Shown here: positions 36,363-45,184 of the stretch, in pieces
Position numbering within the stretch: position 1 is the first letter of the stretch
How the letters are laid out: each line of letters begins with the position of its first letter
Assembly (NCBI GenBank): GCA_964454025.1
Contig: CAYVRP010000013.1
Coordinates: 38,140-102,139, forward strand
DNA: 64,000 nt
From: JAFGBI01 sp964454025
GTDB taxonomy: Bacteria > Myxococcota_A > Polyangia > Polyangiales > Polyangiaceae
Direction of reading: 5' to 3'
Notes under the pieces: generated by a model
The model's database searches: none
The model's input: only the letters and a program-made list of their open reading frames with translations
Told to the model about the DNA's origin: nothing
Made by a program: the position numbers and the translations under genes

Positions 36363-37802
36363 TCAGCGTCGACCGTCGAGCGGATCCACGCGGGGGCGCC
36401 CGCCGCTGGTGGCCCGCGGCGCCGGCCGTGACGTCTTGGCGGGAGGCGCGGTCCACGGCCGGGCGGTGAAGGGTGAAGGGGCCGTCGCCGACCGGGGCGC
36501 CGAAGCCGCCGGGGCGGTCGGGGCTGGCGCGGAGCCAGCCGAGGTGGACGCCGCCGGGGCTTCGGTCGCTGGTTCGGCTTTGGACCCGAGCTCGCGGGAA
36601 GCTTCCGGCGTGATGTCCTCGGCCGGGAGCGTGCCGAGGCGCTTGGCGTCGGCGGAAGCGCTGACCGAGGCGGCCAGGGCACTGCCCGCGACCGGGGCGG
36701 GCACGCCGCGTAGCGTGACGGCGGCGCCGATCCCGGCGAGCGCCGCCACCGCGGCGAGGGCGCCCAGCGCGGCAGCCACGCGGGATCCCCGCTCGCGGGG
36801 ACGCGCGTCGTGACCGAAGGCGGCCGCGGTCTGGGCCTGGACCGTGGCGGCGGGGGGCGCCAGGCTCCCGAGGTTCGCGCTGGTGCTGACCCCCGCGGTG
36901 AGGAGCACCCCCTTGATGCGCGGCACCGACACCGCCCCCTGGGCGGGGGCGAAAGGCTGGAGCGCCATGGCGAGCGTCCCCACGTGCTGGATGCGGCGGG
37001 CGGGGTCTTTCTCGAGGCAACGGAGCACGATGGCCTCGAGCTCGGCGGGGAGGTCGGGACGGGCGCCGCGCAGCGGGGGTGGCGACTCCGACACCACGGT
37101 GGCGATGAGGCCCGACACCGTCTCGGCCTGGAAGGGCGTCCTGCCCGTCAAGAGCTCGTACAGGATCACCCCGAGCGCCCACACGTCGGTCCGCTGGTCG
37201 ACGTTCTTGGTGCTCTTGAGCTGCTCGGGCGACATGTAGAGCGGGGAGCCCATCACGGACTGGGTGGTGGTGAGGTTCATCGGGCCGGCAGCGGGTGACA
37301 CCGACTTGGAGATGCCGAAATCCAGGACCTTCACCAGCGGGGAGCCGTCGGCGCGGTGGGCGAGGAAGAGGTTGGCCGGCTTCAGGTCACGGTGGACGAT
37401 GCCGAGCGCATGGGCCTCGGCGATCGCCTCGCAAGCCTGCAGGACGAAGCCGACCGCCTCCTCCACGGGCAGGGAGCCGCGGGTAGCCAGCTCGCTCGCC
37501 AGGTCGCGCCCGCTCAGATACTCCATGACCATGTACGGGGCGCCCGACTCGAGCGTCCCCACGTCGATGGTCCGGGCGACGTGCTCGCTCTGGATGCGGA
37601 CGGCGGCCTGCGCCTCGCGGAGGAAGCGGGCGACGGCCTCCGGGTGCTGGCAGTACTCCGCCAGGAGGAACTTCACGGCGACCCGCTGGCCGAGCTGGCG
37701 GTGGGTGGCGGCCACGACGACGCCCATCCCTCCCTCGCCGAGGACACGCTCCACCACGTACTTGCCCGCCAGCACATCGCCGGGGGCCACAGGGGCCGTC
37801 AT
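36363..37802 (-). CDS. Serine/threonine protein kinase with C-terminal membrane helix
   Basis: A Hanks-type kinase typical of myxobacteria. The 479 residues hold the catalytic domain at about 10-275: glycine loop LGEGGMGVV (about 21-29), lysine in AVKF (about 45), HRDLKPANL near 140, DFGISK near 167, SPLYMSPEQLK in the activation-lobe region, and DVWALGVILYELL. A regulatory linker then leads to a membrane helix (about 360-382, LGALAAVAALAGIGAAVTL) and an Ala/Pro-rich extracytoplasmic tail (about 385-479), the part that would sense the envelope. The ATG at 37802 begins MTAPVAPGDVLAGKY. The gene is divergent from a periplasmic-protein gene (37896), with only 93 bases between the starts. Confidence 0.95.
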   Translation of the reverse strand: MTAPVAPGDVLAGKYVVERVLGEGGMGVVVAATHRQLGQRVAVKFLLAEYCQHPEAVARFLREAQAAVRIQSEHVARTIDVGTLESGAPYMVMEYLSGRDLASELATRGSLPVEEAVGFVLQACEAIAEAHALGIVHRDLKPANLFLAHRADGSPLVKVLDFGISKSVSPAAGPMNLTTTQSVMGSPLYMSPEQLKSTKNVDQRTDVWALGVILYELLTGRTPFQAETVSGLIATVVSESPPPLRGARPDLPAELEAIVLRCLEKDPARRIQHVGTLAMALQPFAPAQGAVSVPRIKGVLLTAGVSTSANLGSLAPPAATVQAQTAAAFGHDARPRERGSRVAAALGALAAVAALAGIGAAVTLRGVPAPVAGSALAASVSASADAKRLGTLPAEDITPEASRELGSKAEPATEAPAASTSAGSAPAPTAPAASAPRSATAPSPFTARPWTAPPAKTSRPAPRATSGGRPRVDPLDGRR

Positions 37803-37808
37803 GACACC

Positions 37809-37814
37809 ATTGTA
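37809..37814 (-). promoter_or_regulatory. Candidate -10 element (TACAAT) of the Ser/Thr kinase gene
   Basis: Read on the reverse strand, TACAAT matches five of six -10 bases and lies 6 bases before the kinase ATG, so transcription would begin at or within a base of the start codon (leaderless). No good -35 at 16-18 bases was found; TTGTGC is 20 bases upstream. Confidence 0.35.
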
Positions 37815-37895
37815 GCCTGGCCCGAGCCTCGGCGGCACAATGAAGGTGGGTCAGCGCTTGAGCCTGTCGTGTCGGCAGAGTACGAATGAGGAGTG

Positions 37896-38915
37896 ATGGG
37901 GAATCGGACGCTCACCTGTCAACTCGTCTTCCTGGGCTCGCTGCTCTCGGCGGGGTCGGCCTTCGCCCAGACGGGCGCCGACCGCGCGCTCGCCGAGGCG
38001 CTCTACGATGAGGGGCGGCGGCTGATGGCCGAGGGCCAGATCGCCCCGGCGTGCGCCAAGCTGGAGGAGAGCCAGCGGCTCGATCCGGCGACCGGGACGC
38101 TGCTGAACCTCGCGGCCTGCCGCGAGCGCGAGGGGCGGATCGCCACCGCATGGATGCTCTTCAAGGACGCCGCCGCTGCGGCCCGGCGTGACGGCCGGCA
38201 AGACCGGGTCGAATACGCCGACGGAAAGGTGGCCGAGCTCGATCCGAGGGTGTCGCGCCTGACCATCGAGGTCCCGGCGGCCAGCGCGACGGAGGGCCTG
38301 GAGATCCGGCTCGACGGCGTCGTGGTCCGATCGGTCGCGTGGGGGATCCCGACCCCCGTTGACGGGGGCCAGCACGTGGTGGAGGCGACGGCGCCGGGAC
38401 GGGAGCCGTTTCGCGCCGAGGTGGTGATCGCGGCGGAGGGGGGCAACGAGCGCCTGGCGGTGCCGGCGCTGGTCCCCGCGGTGGCCTCGGCGGCGCCGGC
38501 CGGGTCCCCGCCGCCTGCCGCCGGAGGGGTCGTCGCCGGCTCCGCCCCGCCGGTCGATGAGCCGCCGCCGGCGCGGCGCTCGCGGACTGGGGTCTACGTG
38601 GCCGGAGGGGTGACCGGGGGGCTCACGGTCGGGGCGGTGGTGACCGGCATCCTCGCGCTCGATCGCGCCGCCGAGTTCGAGGCTGCCAACGATGATCCGG
38701 AGCGCACGGTCGCCGAGCGGGAGAACCTGCGGTCCGACGCGCACCGGCTGCAGGTCGTGAACACGGTGCTGACCGGGGCCGCCATCGCCGGTGCGGGCGT
38801 CACCGTGGCCCTGATCGCGATCCGTCCCCGCGCCGACGCGGCCGCCGGGCGCTGGCACGTGTCCCCCTGGGTGAGCGTCGACGGAGGCGGTCTGTCCGTA
38901 GGAGGTGCCCTGTGA
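37896..38915 (+). CDS. Periplasmic TPR/PEGA-like protein with C-terminal membrane helices
   Basis: A 339-residue exported protein: cleavable signal peptide with AFAQ (about residue 22), an N-terminal TPR-like part (about 28-115; YDEGRRLMAEGQIAPACAKLEESQRLDPATG), then a PEGA-type beta domain (about 120-200), a Pro/Ala linker, two hydrophobic helices (about 230-255 and 290-312), and a short tail. This arrangement is very common in myxobacteria next to Ser/Thr kinase genes. The gene starts 93 bases from the divergent kinase and its stop overlaps the next gene by four bases (GTGA, 38912-38915), so it is coupled to the Asp/Cys repeat lipoprotein. A GAGGAG ribosome-binding site lies very close before the ATG at 37896. 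Confidence 0.87.
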   Translation: MGNRTLTCQLVFLGSLLSAGSAFAQTGADRALAEALYDEGRRLMAEGQIAPACAKLEESQRLDPATGTLLNLAACREREGRIATAWMLFKDAAAAARRDGRQDRVEYADGKVAELDPRVSRLTIEVPAASATEGLEIRLDGVVVRSVAWGIPTPVDGGQHVVEATAPGREPFRAEVVIAAEGGNERLAVPALVPAVASAAPAGSPPPAAGGVVAGSAPPVDEPPPARRSRTGVYVAGGVTGGLTVGAVVTGILALDRAAEFEAANDDPERTVAERENLRSDAHRLQVVNTVLTGAAIAGAGVTVALIAIRPRADAAAGRWHVSPWVSVDGGGLSVGGAL

Positions 38916-40774
38916 AACGACTCGTCGTCCCTTCGGTCTGCGTGTTCGCGTTGGGAGGCTGCCTCGTCGTCGCGCCGCTCGACGAGGTCAACGAGAGCGC
39001 AGGCGGGGCGACGACCGCGGAGACCAGCGCGGCCGCCTGTCAGGACGGGGAGGACAACGACGGAGACGGTGACATCGACTGCGATGACGCGGGCTGCACC
39101 GACACGGCGCCGTGCGCTGGCGGTCCCGGGGCCGAGCGAGACTGCGCCGACGGGGCGGACGACGACGGCGACGGCGACACCGACTGCGAAGATGACGACT
39201 GCGCCGATGACTCGGCCTGCGCGGTCGAGCCGGACGTGGAGGCGGACTGCGCCGACGGGGCGGACGACGACGGGGACGGGGACACCGACTGCGCCGACAG
39301 CGACTGCGCCGACGCGGCCTCCTGTGTCATCGGCCCGGGCGTGGAGCGGCTGTGCAACGACGGGGCGGACGACGACGGCGACGGCGACACCGACTGCGCC
39401 GACAGCGACTGCGCCGACGCCGTGTCCTGCGCCATCCGTCCGGAGACGGAGCTGCTCTGCGACAACGCCAGGGACGACGACGAGGACGGGTTCACGGACT
39501 GCGACGACGCGGACTGCCGCGAGCGGCCGAACTGCAGCGTGGCGCCCCCGGAGGAGACGGATCCGTTGTGCGACAACGGCGTGGACGACGACGATGACGG
39601 CGACACCGACTGCGCCGACGCGGGCTGCCTCGGGAGCGACTTCTGCGGCGTCGTGGTCGACGACGAACGCGAGGACCTCTGCCGCAACGGGTTCGACGAC
39701 GACTACGACGGCGACACCGACTGCGACGACCCGGGGTGCTGCGACTACCCCGCCTGCACGGAACTCGGATTCGAGTGCGGGGTCGTGTCCGAGGAGGTCG
39801 GCGCGCTGTGTGGCGACGGGGCCGACAACGATCTCGATCTGCTCGCCGACTGCCTGGACCCGGGGTGCTGCGATGCTCCCGCCTGCCCCGCGACCTCCTG
39901 CGAGGTGGTGCCCTCGAGCGAGATCGGGCTCTGCCAGAACCAGCTTGACGACGACGAGGACGGCGCCGCCGACTGCGAGGACCTGGACTGCTGCGCTACG
40001 GAGGAGTGCTTCTCGCTCGGGCTCGGCTGTGGCGAGCCGCTCACGGAGTTCGGCTACTGCGCCAACGGGCTCGATGACGATCAAGACGAAATGACCGACT
40101 GCGCGGATCTGGACTGCGCGGCCGATCCGGTCTGCACCGTGGTCGAGATTTGCTCGGTGCCGGGGGTGCCGACGTTCCTCGGGACCTTCGAGGAAGACAC
40201 CGACGAGACCGACCCGAGCTGGAACTACGCCGGCCGCTGGAGCACGTTCACCGACGAATCCGGGTCCATCTCCCCGGCCCCGGGCGCCTTCACCACCGAG
40301 AAACCCGGCGCCAACGGCTCGAACGGGGCGCTCCACCTGCAGGGTGACGCCGTCCCCACCGGGGCGAACGTCGGTGCCAGGGTCACGCTAGACGCCTCCG
40401 ATGCGGGGTCCACCGCGTTCGTCGACCTGACCGGCTCGACGGGGCTCGCGCTCTACGCGCGCATCGAGGTCGCGATGGACCTCTGGGTCGCGGTGGTGAC
40501 CGCCGCCACGCTGGAAGACGACGGGGGCGGGACCTGCTCGGGCGGCTGCGGCGATCACTTCGCCACCACCATCACGCTGGCCGGTGGGTGGGCCTGCTAC
40601 TGGCTGCCGTGGAGCGACTTCGCCCAGCGCTCCACGGCGGGCACCGGCAATCGGGACAGCTACTTCCGGCAGTCCGTGGCCATCGAGTTCCATCCGGTGT
40701 CGCCGACCAAGGCGTTCGACTTCTGGCTCGACGACGTGGCGATCGTCTGGGAACCGATGGTCGACGGCATCTGA
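38912..40774 (+). CDS. Lipoprotein with ten Asp/Cys calcium-binding-like repeats and a C-terminal jelly-roll-like domain
   Basis: A 620-residue surface protein starting on GTG: signal MKRLVVPSVCVFALGGC with lipobox LGGC. From about residue 42 to 415 there are about ten copies of a 35-residue unit with pattern C-x-D/N-G-x-D-D-D-x-D-G-x-T-D-C-x-D-x-D-C-x(5)-C. The Asp-rich loops look like EF-hand or TSP3-type calcium loops, and the regular cysteines suggest one or two disulphides per unit. A C-terminal domain of about 200 residues (FLGTFEEDTDETDPSWNYAG..., LWVAVVTAATLED, GGWACYWLPWSDF) has a beta-rich, carbohydrate-binding-like composition. It is coupled to the gene upstream. Role unknown; adhesion or calcium-dependent stiffening is possible. 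Confidence 0.88.
   Translation: MKRLVVPSVCVFALGGCLVVAPLDEVNESAGGATTAETSAAACQDGEDNDGDGDIDCDDAGCTDTAPCAGGPGAERDCADGADDDGDGDTDCEDDDCADDSACAVEPDVEADCADGADDDGDGDTDCADSDCADAASCVIGPGVERLCNDGADDDGDGDTDCADSDCADAVSCAIRPETELLCDNARDDDEDGFTDCDDADCRERPNCSVAPPEETDPLCDNGVDDDDDGDTDCADAGCLGSDFCGVVVDDEREDLCRNGFDDDYDGDTDCDDPGCCDYPACTELGFECGVVSEEVGALCGDGADNDLDLLADCLDPGCCDAPACPATSCEVVPSSEIGLCQNQLDDDEDGAADCEDLDCCATEECFSLGLGCGEPLTEFGYCANGLDDDQDEMTDCADLDCAADPVCTVVEICSVPGVPTFLGTFEEDTDETDPSWNYAGRWSTFTDESGSISPAPGAFTTEKPGANGSNGALHLQGDAVPTGANVGARVTLDASDAGSTAFVDLTGSTGLALYARIEVAMDLWVAVVTAATLEDDGGGTCSGGCGDHFATTITLAGGWACYWLPWSDFAQRSTAGTGNRDSYFRQSVAIEFHPVSPTKAFDFWLDDVAIVWEPMVDGI
39036..40140 (+). repeat. Coding tandem repeats, about 105 bases per unit
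   Basis: Copies 2 to 4 (about 39140-39465) are the most alike at DNA level, with long blocks such as GACGACGACGGCGACGGCGACACCGACTGCGCCGAC split over units; later copies drift, and units become 105-130 bases. The pattern is in frame and encodes the repeated Asp/Cys units, so it is not a CRISPR array. Confidence 0.85.
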
Positions 40775-40804
40775 CGGGCGCGCCGCGCGCCGCTCGCCCG
40801 CCGC

Positions 40805-41785
40805 TCACTCCGCCTCACCGAGCAGGAAGGCGAAGTCGTAGCCATCGAGGTCGTGAGGGTCGCCGGCTGGCGCCGCGGGGGGGAGGCGCACCGAGAGCGC
40901 GCGGGCGCCGGCCAGGCGCCGGGTGACGCGGGCGGGCACGGCCGGGTGCCGGCAATGCTCGACGCCGGCGAGGACCAGGAGCTGGCGCGCGGGCTGGCGG
41001 GCGTCGAGCCACGCGCTCGCCGTCGCGGCCATGGTTTCGTCGCGGAGCACCGCCGCCGCGTAGCGGTGCTCGGGGTCGTGGCGGCTCGGGCGGGCGCGCG
41101 AGGACGCGACGAACGCGGCGTGGTGGTCGGTGTCGTCGAGGTCGAGCTCGGGCAGCGCCGCCTGCGCCTCCGGTTCGAGCCCGTCGAGGCCCTGGCGGGC
41201 GACGCGGCGGACGAGATCGTGCGGGGCGTCGAGCCCGATGATCCCCCCGCCAGCCTGCGCCAGGTGGACGGTGGGGCGGTAGAGGGCGAAATCGTGCCCC
41301 CAGCGCTGCTGCCAGCGGGTGACCTCGAGCAGCGCGGGCTCGTCGAGCTTGCCCGCGGCGTAGCGGTCGATGGCGGGCTGCGCCTCGACGTCCCACATCT
41401 CGAGCCCCAGCCCGAGCCGGCGCCCCGAGAGCTCGGCGCGCTCGGAGAGCCCGAACATCACCGCGAGCTCCGCCCAGTGGTCGATGGGCTCGGCGTGGCG
41501 CTCGCCGAAGCAGACCAGATCTGCGGTCGAGAGCTGGTCCAGGAGCTCGGCGCCGGTGAGGAGGGCCTGATCGTTCAAGCGCTGACCGTGGAAGGGTCGC
41601 CCGAGGCCGAGCAGGGGAGCCCCCGGGGCCGCCGCGGGCGCGGGGCTCGGCGGCGCCGCCGGGGTCGGCGCCGTCGCCGTCGCCGTGGTGGGCGACGGGC
41701 GCGCGGCGCCGCTCGCGCAGGCAGCGAGCGCGAGCGCGCCGGCGAACAGGGGCGCGAGGCCTTCGGGGCCGTGCAGGGTGGTCAT
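40805..41785 (-). CDS. ChaN-family haem-binding lipoprotein
   Basis: ChaN-like (DUF399) proteins bind haem dimers and are outer-membrane or periplasmic lipoproteins in iron uptake. The 326-residue protein starts MTTLHGPEGLAP, with hydrophobic ALALAAC ending in a lipobox cysteine at about residue 23, then a Pro/Ala/Thr linker. The domain from about 75 includes LVCFGERHAEPIDHWAE (about 90-106), GLGLEMWDVEAQPAIDRYAAG (about 125-145), RWQQRWGHDFALYRP (about 156-170) and a C-terminal LLVLAGVEHCRHPAVP with conserved H. It has no TonB-receptor neighbour; it is convergent with the Asp/Cys lipoprotein. Confidence 0.85.
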   Translation of the reverse strand: MTTLHGPEGLAPLFAGALALAACASGAARPSPTTATATAPTPAAPPSPAPAAAPGAPLLGLGRPFHGQRLNDQALLTGAELLDQLSTADLVCFGERHAEPIDHWAELAVMFGLSERAELSGRRLGLGLEMWDVEAQPAIDRYAAGKLDEPALLEVTRWQQRWGHDFALYRPTVHLAQAGGGIIGLDAPHDLVRRVARQGLDGLEPEAQAALPELDLDDTDHHAAFVASSRARPSRHDPEHRYAAAVLRDETMAATASAWLDARQPARQLLVLAGVEHCRHPAVPARVTRRLAGARALSVRLPPAAPAGDPHDLDGYDFAFLLGEAE

Positions 41786-41852
41786 GGGGAGGCGTGGGCG
41801 GAGAATGCCGCCGCCGGGGGGGCGTGCCAAGCGCTTCGGTCGCCCTTGGGGG

Positions 41853-44321
41853 TCAGGAGGCGCGCTCGAGCAGGTCCGCGGGCAGCAGGGGCGAAGGGCG
41901 GCCGGAGGCGAGGATCCAGAGCTGGTGGGCGGCGCGCGTGACGGCGATGTGGAGCAGGTGGCGCGCCTCGTCATCCACCGGGTAGGTCGCGTCGGTGACC
42001 TCGGCGAGGACCACGTAGTCGAACTCCAGCCCCTTGACCTGCCGCACGTCGGTGACGTCCACGCCGGGCCGGAACGGGAAGTCCTGGTCCGCGATGCGGC
42101 GCAGGCTCGGGACCTCGGACTTCAGCAGCCCCTCGAAGTAGACGTCGGCCTGCTCCGGGTAGCGCGCGATCACCGCGACCGAGGCCCGGGGCTCCAGGTG
42201 CATGAGCTCTCGCAGCGCCTCCCCGAGGAAGGCGACCGCGTCGCCCTGGTGCCCGAAGCCGAAGACCTCCACCGGCGCCCCGTCGCGGGTCGCGCGCGGT
42301 GCATCCGCGGGGGCCAGCGGGCCGAGGACGGCCTGCGCGAGCTCGACGATGGGGAGGGTGGAGCGGTAGCTCAGGCGGAGGGGCTCGATCTGCACGTGCG
42401 CGAGGTCGAGCTCGCCGAGCAGGGAGCGCCAGTCGGTGAAGCCGTTGTCGAGGTGGAGGCGCTGGGCGACGTCGCCGGCGAGGGTGAGGCTGCGGGCGCT
42501 GCTCAGCGTCCCCATGACGACCGCGAGCTCGACCGGGCTCAGGTCTTGCGCCTCGTCCACCAGGACGTGCTCGTAGCGGAGGGGCTCGCGGTGCTTGCCG
42601 CCGCGCAGCAGCGGACCGCGCAGGCGCTGGTAGAGCCGCAAGAGCAGGGTGTCGTCCTCCCGATCGAGGGTGGCGAGCTCCTCGATCGCGTGGCCATCGA
42701 CGCCGTGGGACAGGTCGTCCTCCTCCGCCGGCTCCTCCTCGGCGTCCGTCGGCGCCGCGGCGGACGGGGAAGCCTCCGGGGTCTGGTCGGGTGGGGGCTC
42801 GGCCTCGTGCGCGTCGAGCTCGCGCTGGACCTCGGCCGTGCGCGCCGCGCACCAGGCGACGGCGCGGGCGAGGTCGCCGCTCGCCAGGAGCTCCGGCGCC
42901 TTCTCCGCGAAGGCGCGCTCGAGGTTGGTCCGATCGGTGAGCAGCTCGGCCCAGGCGGTGACGACGTCGCGCGCCTCGCGGAGCCCCTCGGCAGTGAGGT
43001 GCTCCAGCGCGAGTCGGACGTCGGTGCGCAGCGCGTCGCGGTGCGCCGCCACGGCGGCGGCGAGGGAGTGCAGCCGATGGGCGAGGGGGCCCGACCGCGA
43101 CCGCGCCCAGGCGTCCAGGAGCGCCCCGGCGGCGGGGGAGGGCGGCTCCGCGCCGCGGGCCTGCAGCAGGGCCTCGAGGCGCTGGCCCATCGCCTGCGCC
43201 CGCGCCTCCACGAAGGCGTCGATGGCGCGGAGCATGGCCGGGTGCTTCTTCACGCGCGTCACCTCGATCGGGGTGTCCTCCGCGTAGCGTCGGGGGAGGC
43301 GCGGCAGGTGCAGGCGCCGGAGCTGCGCGGCCCAGGACTCGTAGGTCCGGATCGGCACGCCCTCGACCTCGAGCGCGGGCAGGACCAGGGAGACGTAGCG
43401 GGCGAGCGCCTCGTTGAAGACCACCACCAGCATCCGATCCGGGCGGAACCGACGGCGGTCCTGGTAGGCGAGGTAGGCGAGGCGGTGCAGCCCGATGGTG
43501 GTCTTCCCGCTGCCGGCGCCGCCCTGGATCACGACGAGCCCGGAGTCGGGGCGCGTGATGAGCTCGAACTGGCGCCGGTCGATGAGCGCCGTGATCTCGC
43601 GCAGGTGCTTGTCCTCGGGGCCGTCATCGCCGCCGATGCCGAGGCGCCCCGGGCGGTGGTGCTGTTCGACGCGGATCGCGGCGCCCTGACCGCCCTGCAG
43701 GCGCAGCGCGCTCGCAGCCAGCCGCCGCCAGTCGCCCCCGGAGTGGCGCGCGAAGGCGCCCTGCGGCGCGTGGATCCGGCGGAGCTCGCGATCGATGATG
43801 GTGACGCTCCGGCGCGACGCCACCCGCCCGGTCACCTCGCGATCGCCGAACGTCTCGTCGTATTCGTCCCCCTCGTCGTAGCGGTAGTAGAGCCGGCTCA
43901 CCGGGGCGTCGCGCCAGTCGACGATGCGGACACCCGCCGCGTGGTCGAGGAAGGTCGCGCGGCCGATCAGGACCTCGCGCGAGCGGTTTCCTTCGACGAG
44001 GACGAGGTGCCCGAAGTAGGGGGAGCGGGCATCGACGGGGGTGGCGCTGGTCTGCTGGCTCCGCCGGCGCGCGGCCAGGCTCTGCAGTCGCTCCATCTGC
44101 TCCAGCAGCGGCGGGATGTCCTCGAGGCGGGCCGTCGCGAGCTGGTCCCGGAGGTCCATCAGGTCTTCGTCGTATTGGGCCGTCGTCTCCGGCGGGGTCA
44201 CGGGACGCCCGTCGAGCGCCCTCAGGACCTGCTCGAGGGTGCGCAGCTCCTCGCCGACGATCCGGCACAGATCGGGATCGTCCTGCGGGGTGGGAGGGTC
44301 CGAGGTGGGCTTGGGCTGCAC
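41853..44321 (-). CDS. UvrD/Rep superfamily helicase, HelD-like
   Basis: ATP-dependent DNA motor; the HelD group binds RNA polymerase and frees stalled complexes. The 822-residue protein has an N-terminal helical region (about 1-110), a Walker A motif GGAGSGKTTIGLHRLAYL near 265-282, motif Ia RMLVVVFNEALARYVS near 293, a long insertion in the middle (about 360-590) with an acidic, low-complexity block, motif II VDEAQDLSP near 600, LTLAGDVAQRLH near 620, motif IV to VI region with LSYRSTLPI and VKGLEFDYVVLAEVTDATYP near 750, and VAVTRAAHQLWILASG near 795. The C-terminal QVKGLEFD block and the split helicase fit HelD/helicase IV. Whether it binds RNA polymerase is unproven. Confidence 0.9.
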   Translation of the reverse strand: MQPKPTSDPPTPQDDPDLCRIVGEELRTLEQVLRALDGRPVTPPETTAQYDEDLMDLRDQLATARLEDIPPLLEQMERLQSLAARRRSQQTSATPVDARSPYFGHLVLVEGNRSREVLIGRATFLDHAAGVRIVDWRDAPVSRLYYRYDEGDEYDETFGDREVTGRVASRRSVTIIDRELRRIHAPQGAFARHSGGDWRRLAASALRLQGGQGAAIRVEQHHRPGRLGIGGDDGPEDKHLREITALIDRRQFELITRPDSGLVVIQGGAGSGKTTIGLHRLAYLAYQDRRRFRPDRMLVVVFNEALARYVSLVLPALEVEGVPIRTYESWAAQLRRLHLPRLPRRYAEDTPIEVTRVKKHPAMLRAIDAFVEARAQAMGQRLEALLQARGAEPPSPAAGALLDAWARSRSGPLAHRLHSLAAAVAAHRDALRTDVRLALEHLTAEGLREARDVVTAWAELLTDRTNLERAFAEKAPELLASGDLARAVAWCAARTAEVQRELDAHEAEPPPDQTPEASPSAAAPTDAEEEPAEEDDLSHGVDGHAIEELATLDREDDTLLLRLYQRLRGPLLRGGKHREPLRYEHVLVDEAQDLSPVELAVVMGTLSSARSLTLAGDVAQRLHLDNGFTDWRSLLGELDLAHVQIEPLRLSYRSTLPIVELAQAVLGPLAPADAPRATRDGAPVEVFGFGHQGDAVAFLGEALRELMHLEPRASVAVIARYPEQADVYFEGLLKSEVPSLRRIADQDFPFRPGVDVTDVRQVKGLEFDYVVLAEVTDATYPVDDEARHLLHIAVTRAAHQLWILASGRPSPLLPADLLERAS

Positions 44322-44554
44322 GCGGGGCGTCCCTCGACGCAGAAGGGGCCGGAGTGCCTAGCACCGCGGCAGCTCGGCGGGCCAGGGCAGGCCGGGTACC
44401 CCCCGATCCCGGCCTCGATCCCGTGCGGGAATGGAGGGGCCGGCAGGCCGGTCAGGATGGATCGAGGCCCGGTGCGGGACGCCGGGGGCCGAGGTATCCT
44501 TGGGCTCCGCGGGCGCGACTCGCGGCTGGTCGCTGATCGTCCCGGGGGGGAGGC

Positions 44555-45184
44555 ATGAGCCAAACGAAGCAGCGCATCGTCGACACCGCCGAGCGCCTGT
44601 TCAACGAGTCCGGCACGGGGGCAGTGTCGACCAACCACATCGCGGCGGCGATGGGGATCAGCCCCGGCAACCTCTACTACCACTTCGGCAACAAGGACGA
44701 GATCGTCGTCGCCGCGCTCGAGCGGCTGGCCAGCGATCTGCACGCGGCCTGGTCCGCGTCCGCCGAGGTCGCGGACGGCAGCGACCGACTCGAGGCCGGG
44801 ATCGAGCGGACGCTGGTCGCGCTCCAGGAGCACCGGTTCCTCGCGCGCGAGATCTTCTCGCTCCCGGTGCGCGGGGGGATGGTGCGCGAGCGGTGCCGGG
44901 AGATCGTCGAGGCGCTCGCCGTGCACCTGGGGCGCGCGCTGGAGCCGGCGCGGGACGACTGCCCGCCGGACTCTGGCGCCACCACCATCCGCGCGGCGTG
45001 GGTGCGCTCGCTGGTGCCGATCGTGCTTGCCTGGGGCGCGCTGAACGAGCTCTTCCCGCCTGCGGGCGAGGCGCGGGATGCCCACGGCGCGGGGGCGGCC
45101 GCGCGGGTCGTCCGCGCGCGCCACCGCGCGGTCAACCAGGCGGCCGCGGCCGGCACCGCCCGGGACGGAGCGGGGGGCGGCTAG
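44555..45184 (+). CDS. TetR-family transcriptional regulator
   Basis: A 209-residue repressor-like protein. N-terminal helix-turn-helix (about 5-50): QRIVDTAERLFNESGTGAVSTNHIAAAMGISPGNLYYHFGNKDEI, with the YYHF signature of the family. The C-terminal ligand-binding half is helical, with a long Ala/Arg tail. Its TAG stop shares the palindrome CTAG (45181-45184) with the stop of the convergent esterase gene. The GGGGGGGAGG sequence before the ATG is a good ribosome-binding site. The target is unknown; divergent partner gene (helicase) is 233 bases away. Confidence 0.93.
   Translation: MSQTKQRIVDTAERLFNESGTGAVSTNHIAAAMGISPGNLYYHFGNKDEIVVAALERLASDLHAAWSASAEVADGSDRLEAGIERTLVALQEHRFLAREIFSLPVRGGMVRERCREIVEALAVHLGRALEPARDDCPPDSGATTIRAAWVRSLVPIVLAWGALNELFPPAGEARDAHGAGAAARVVRARHRAVNQAAAAGTARDGAGGG

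Noticed and set aside
39036..40140. CRISPR-like array of regular repeats
   Set aside because: The repeats are in frame, encode Asp/Cys units, vary in sequence and have no constant spacers; it is a coding repeat.
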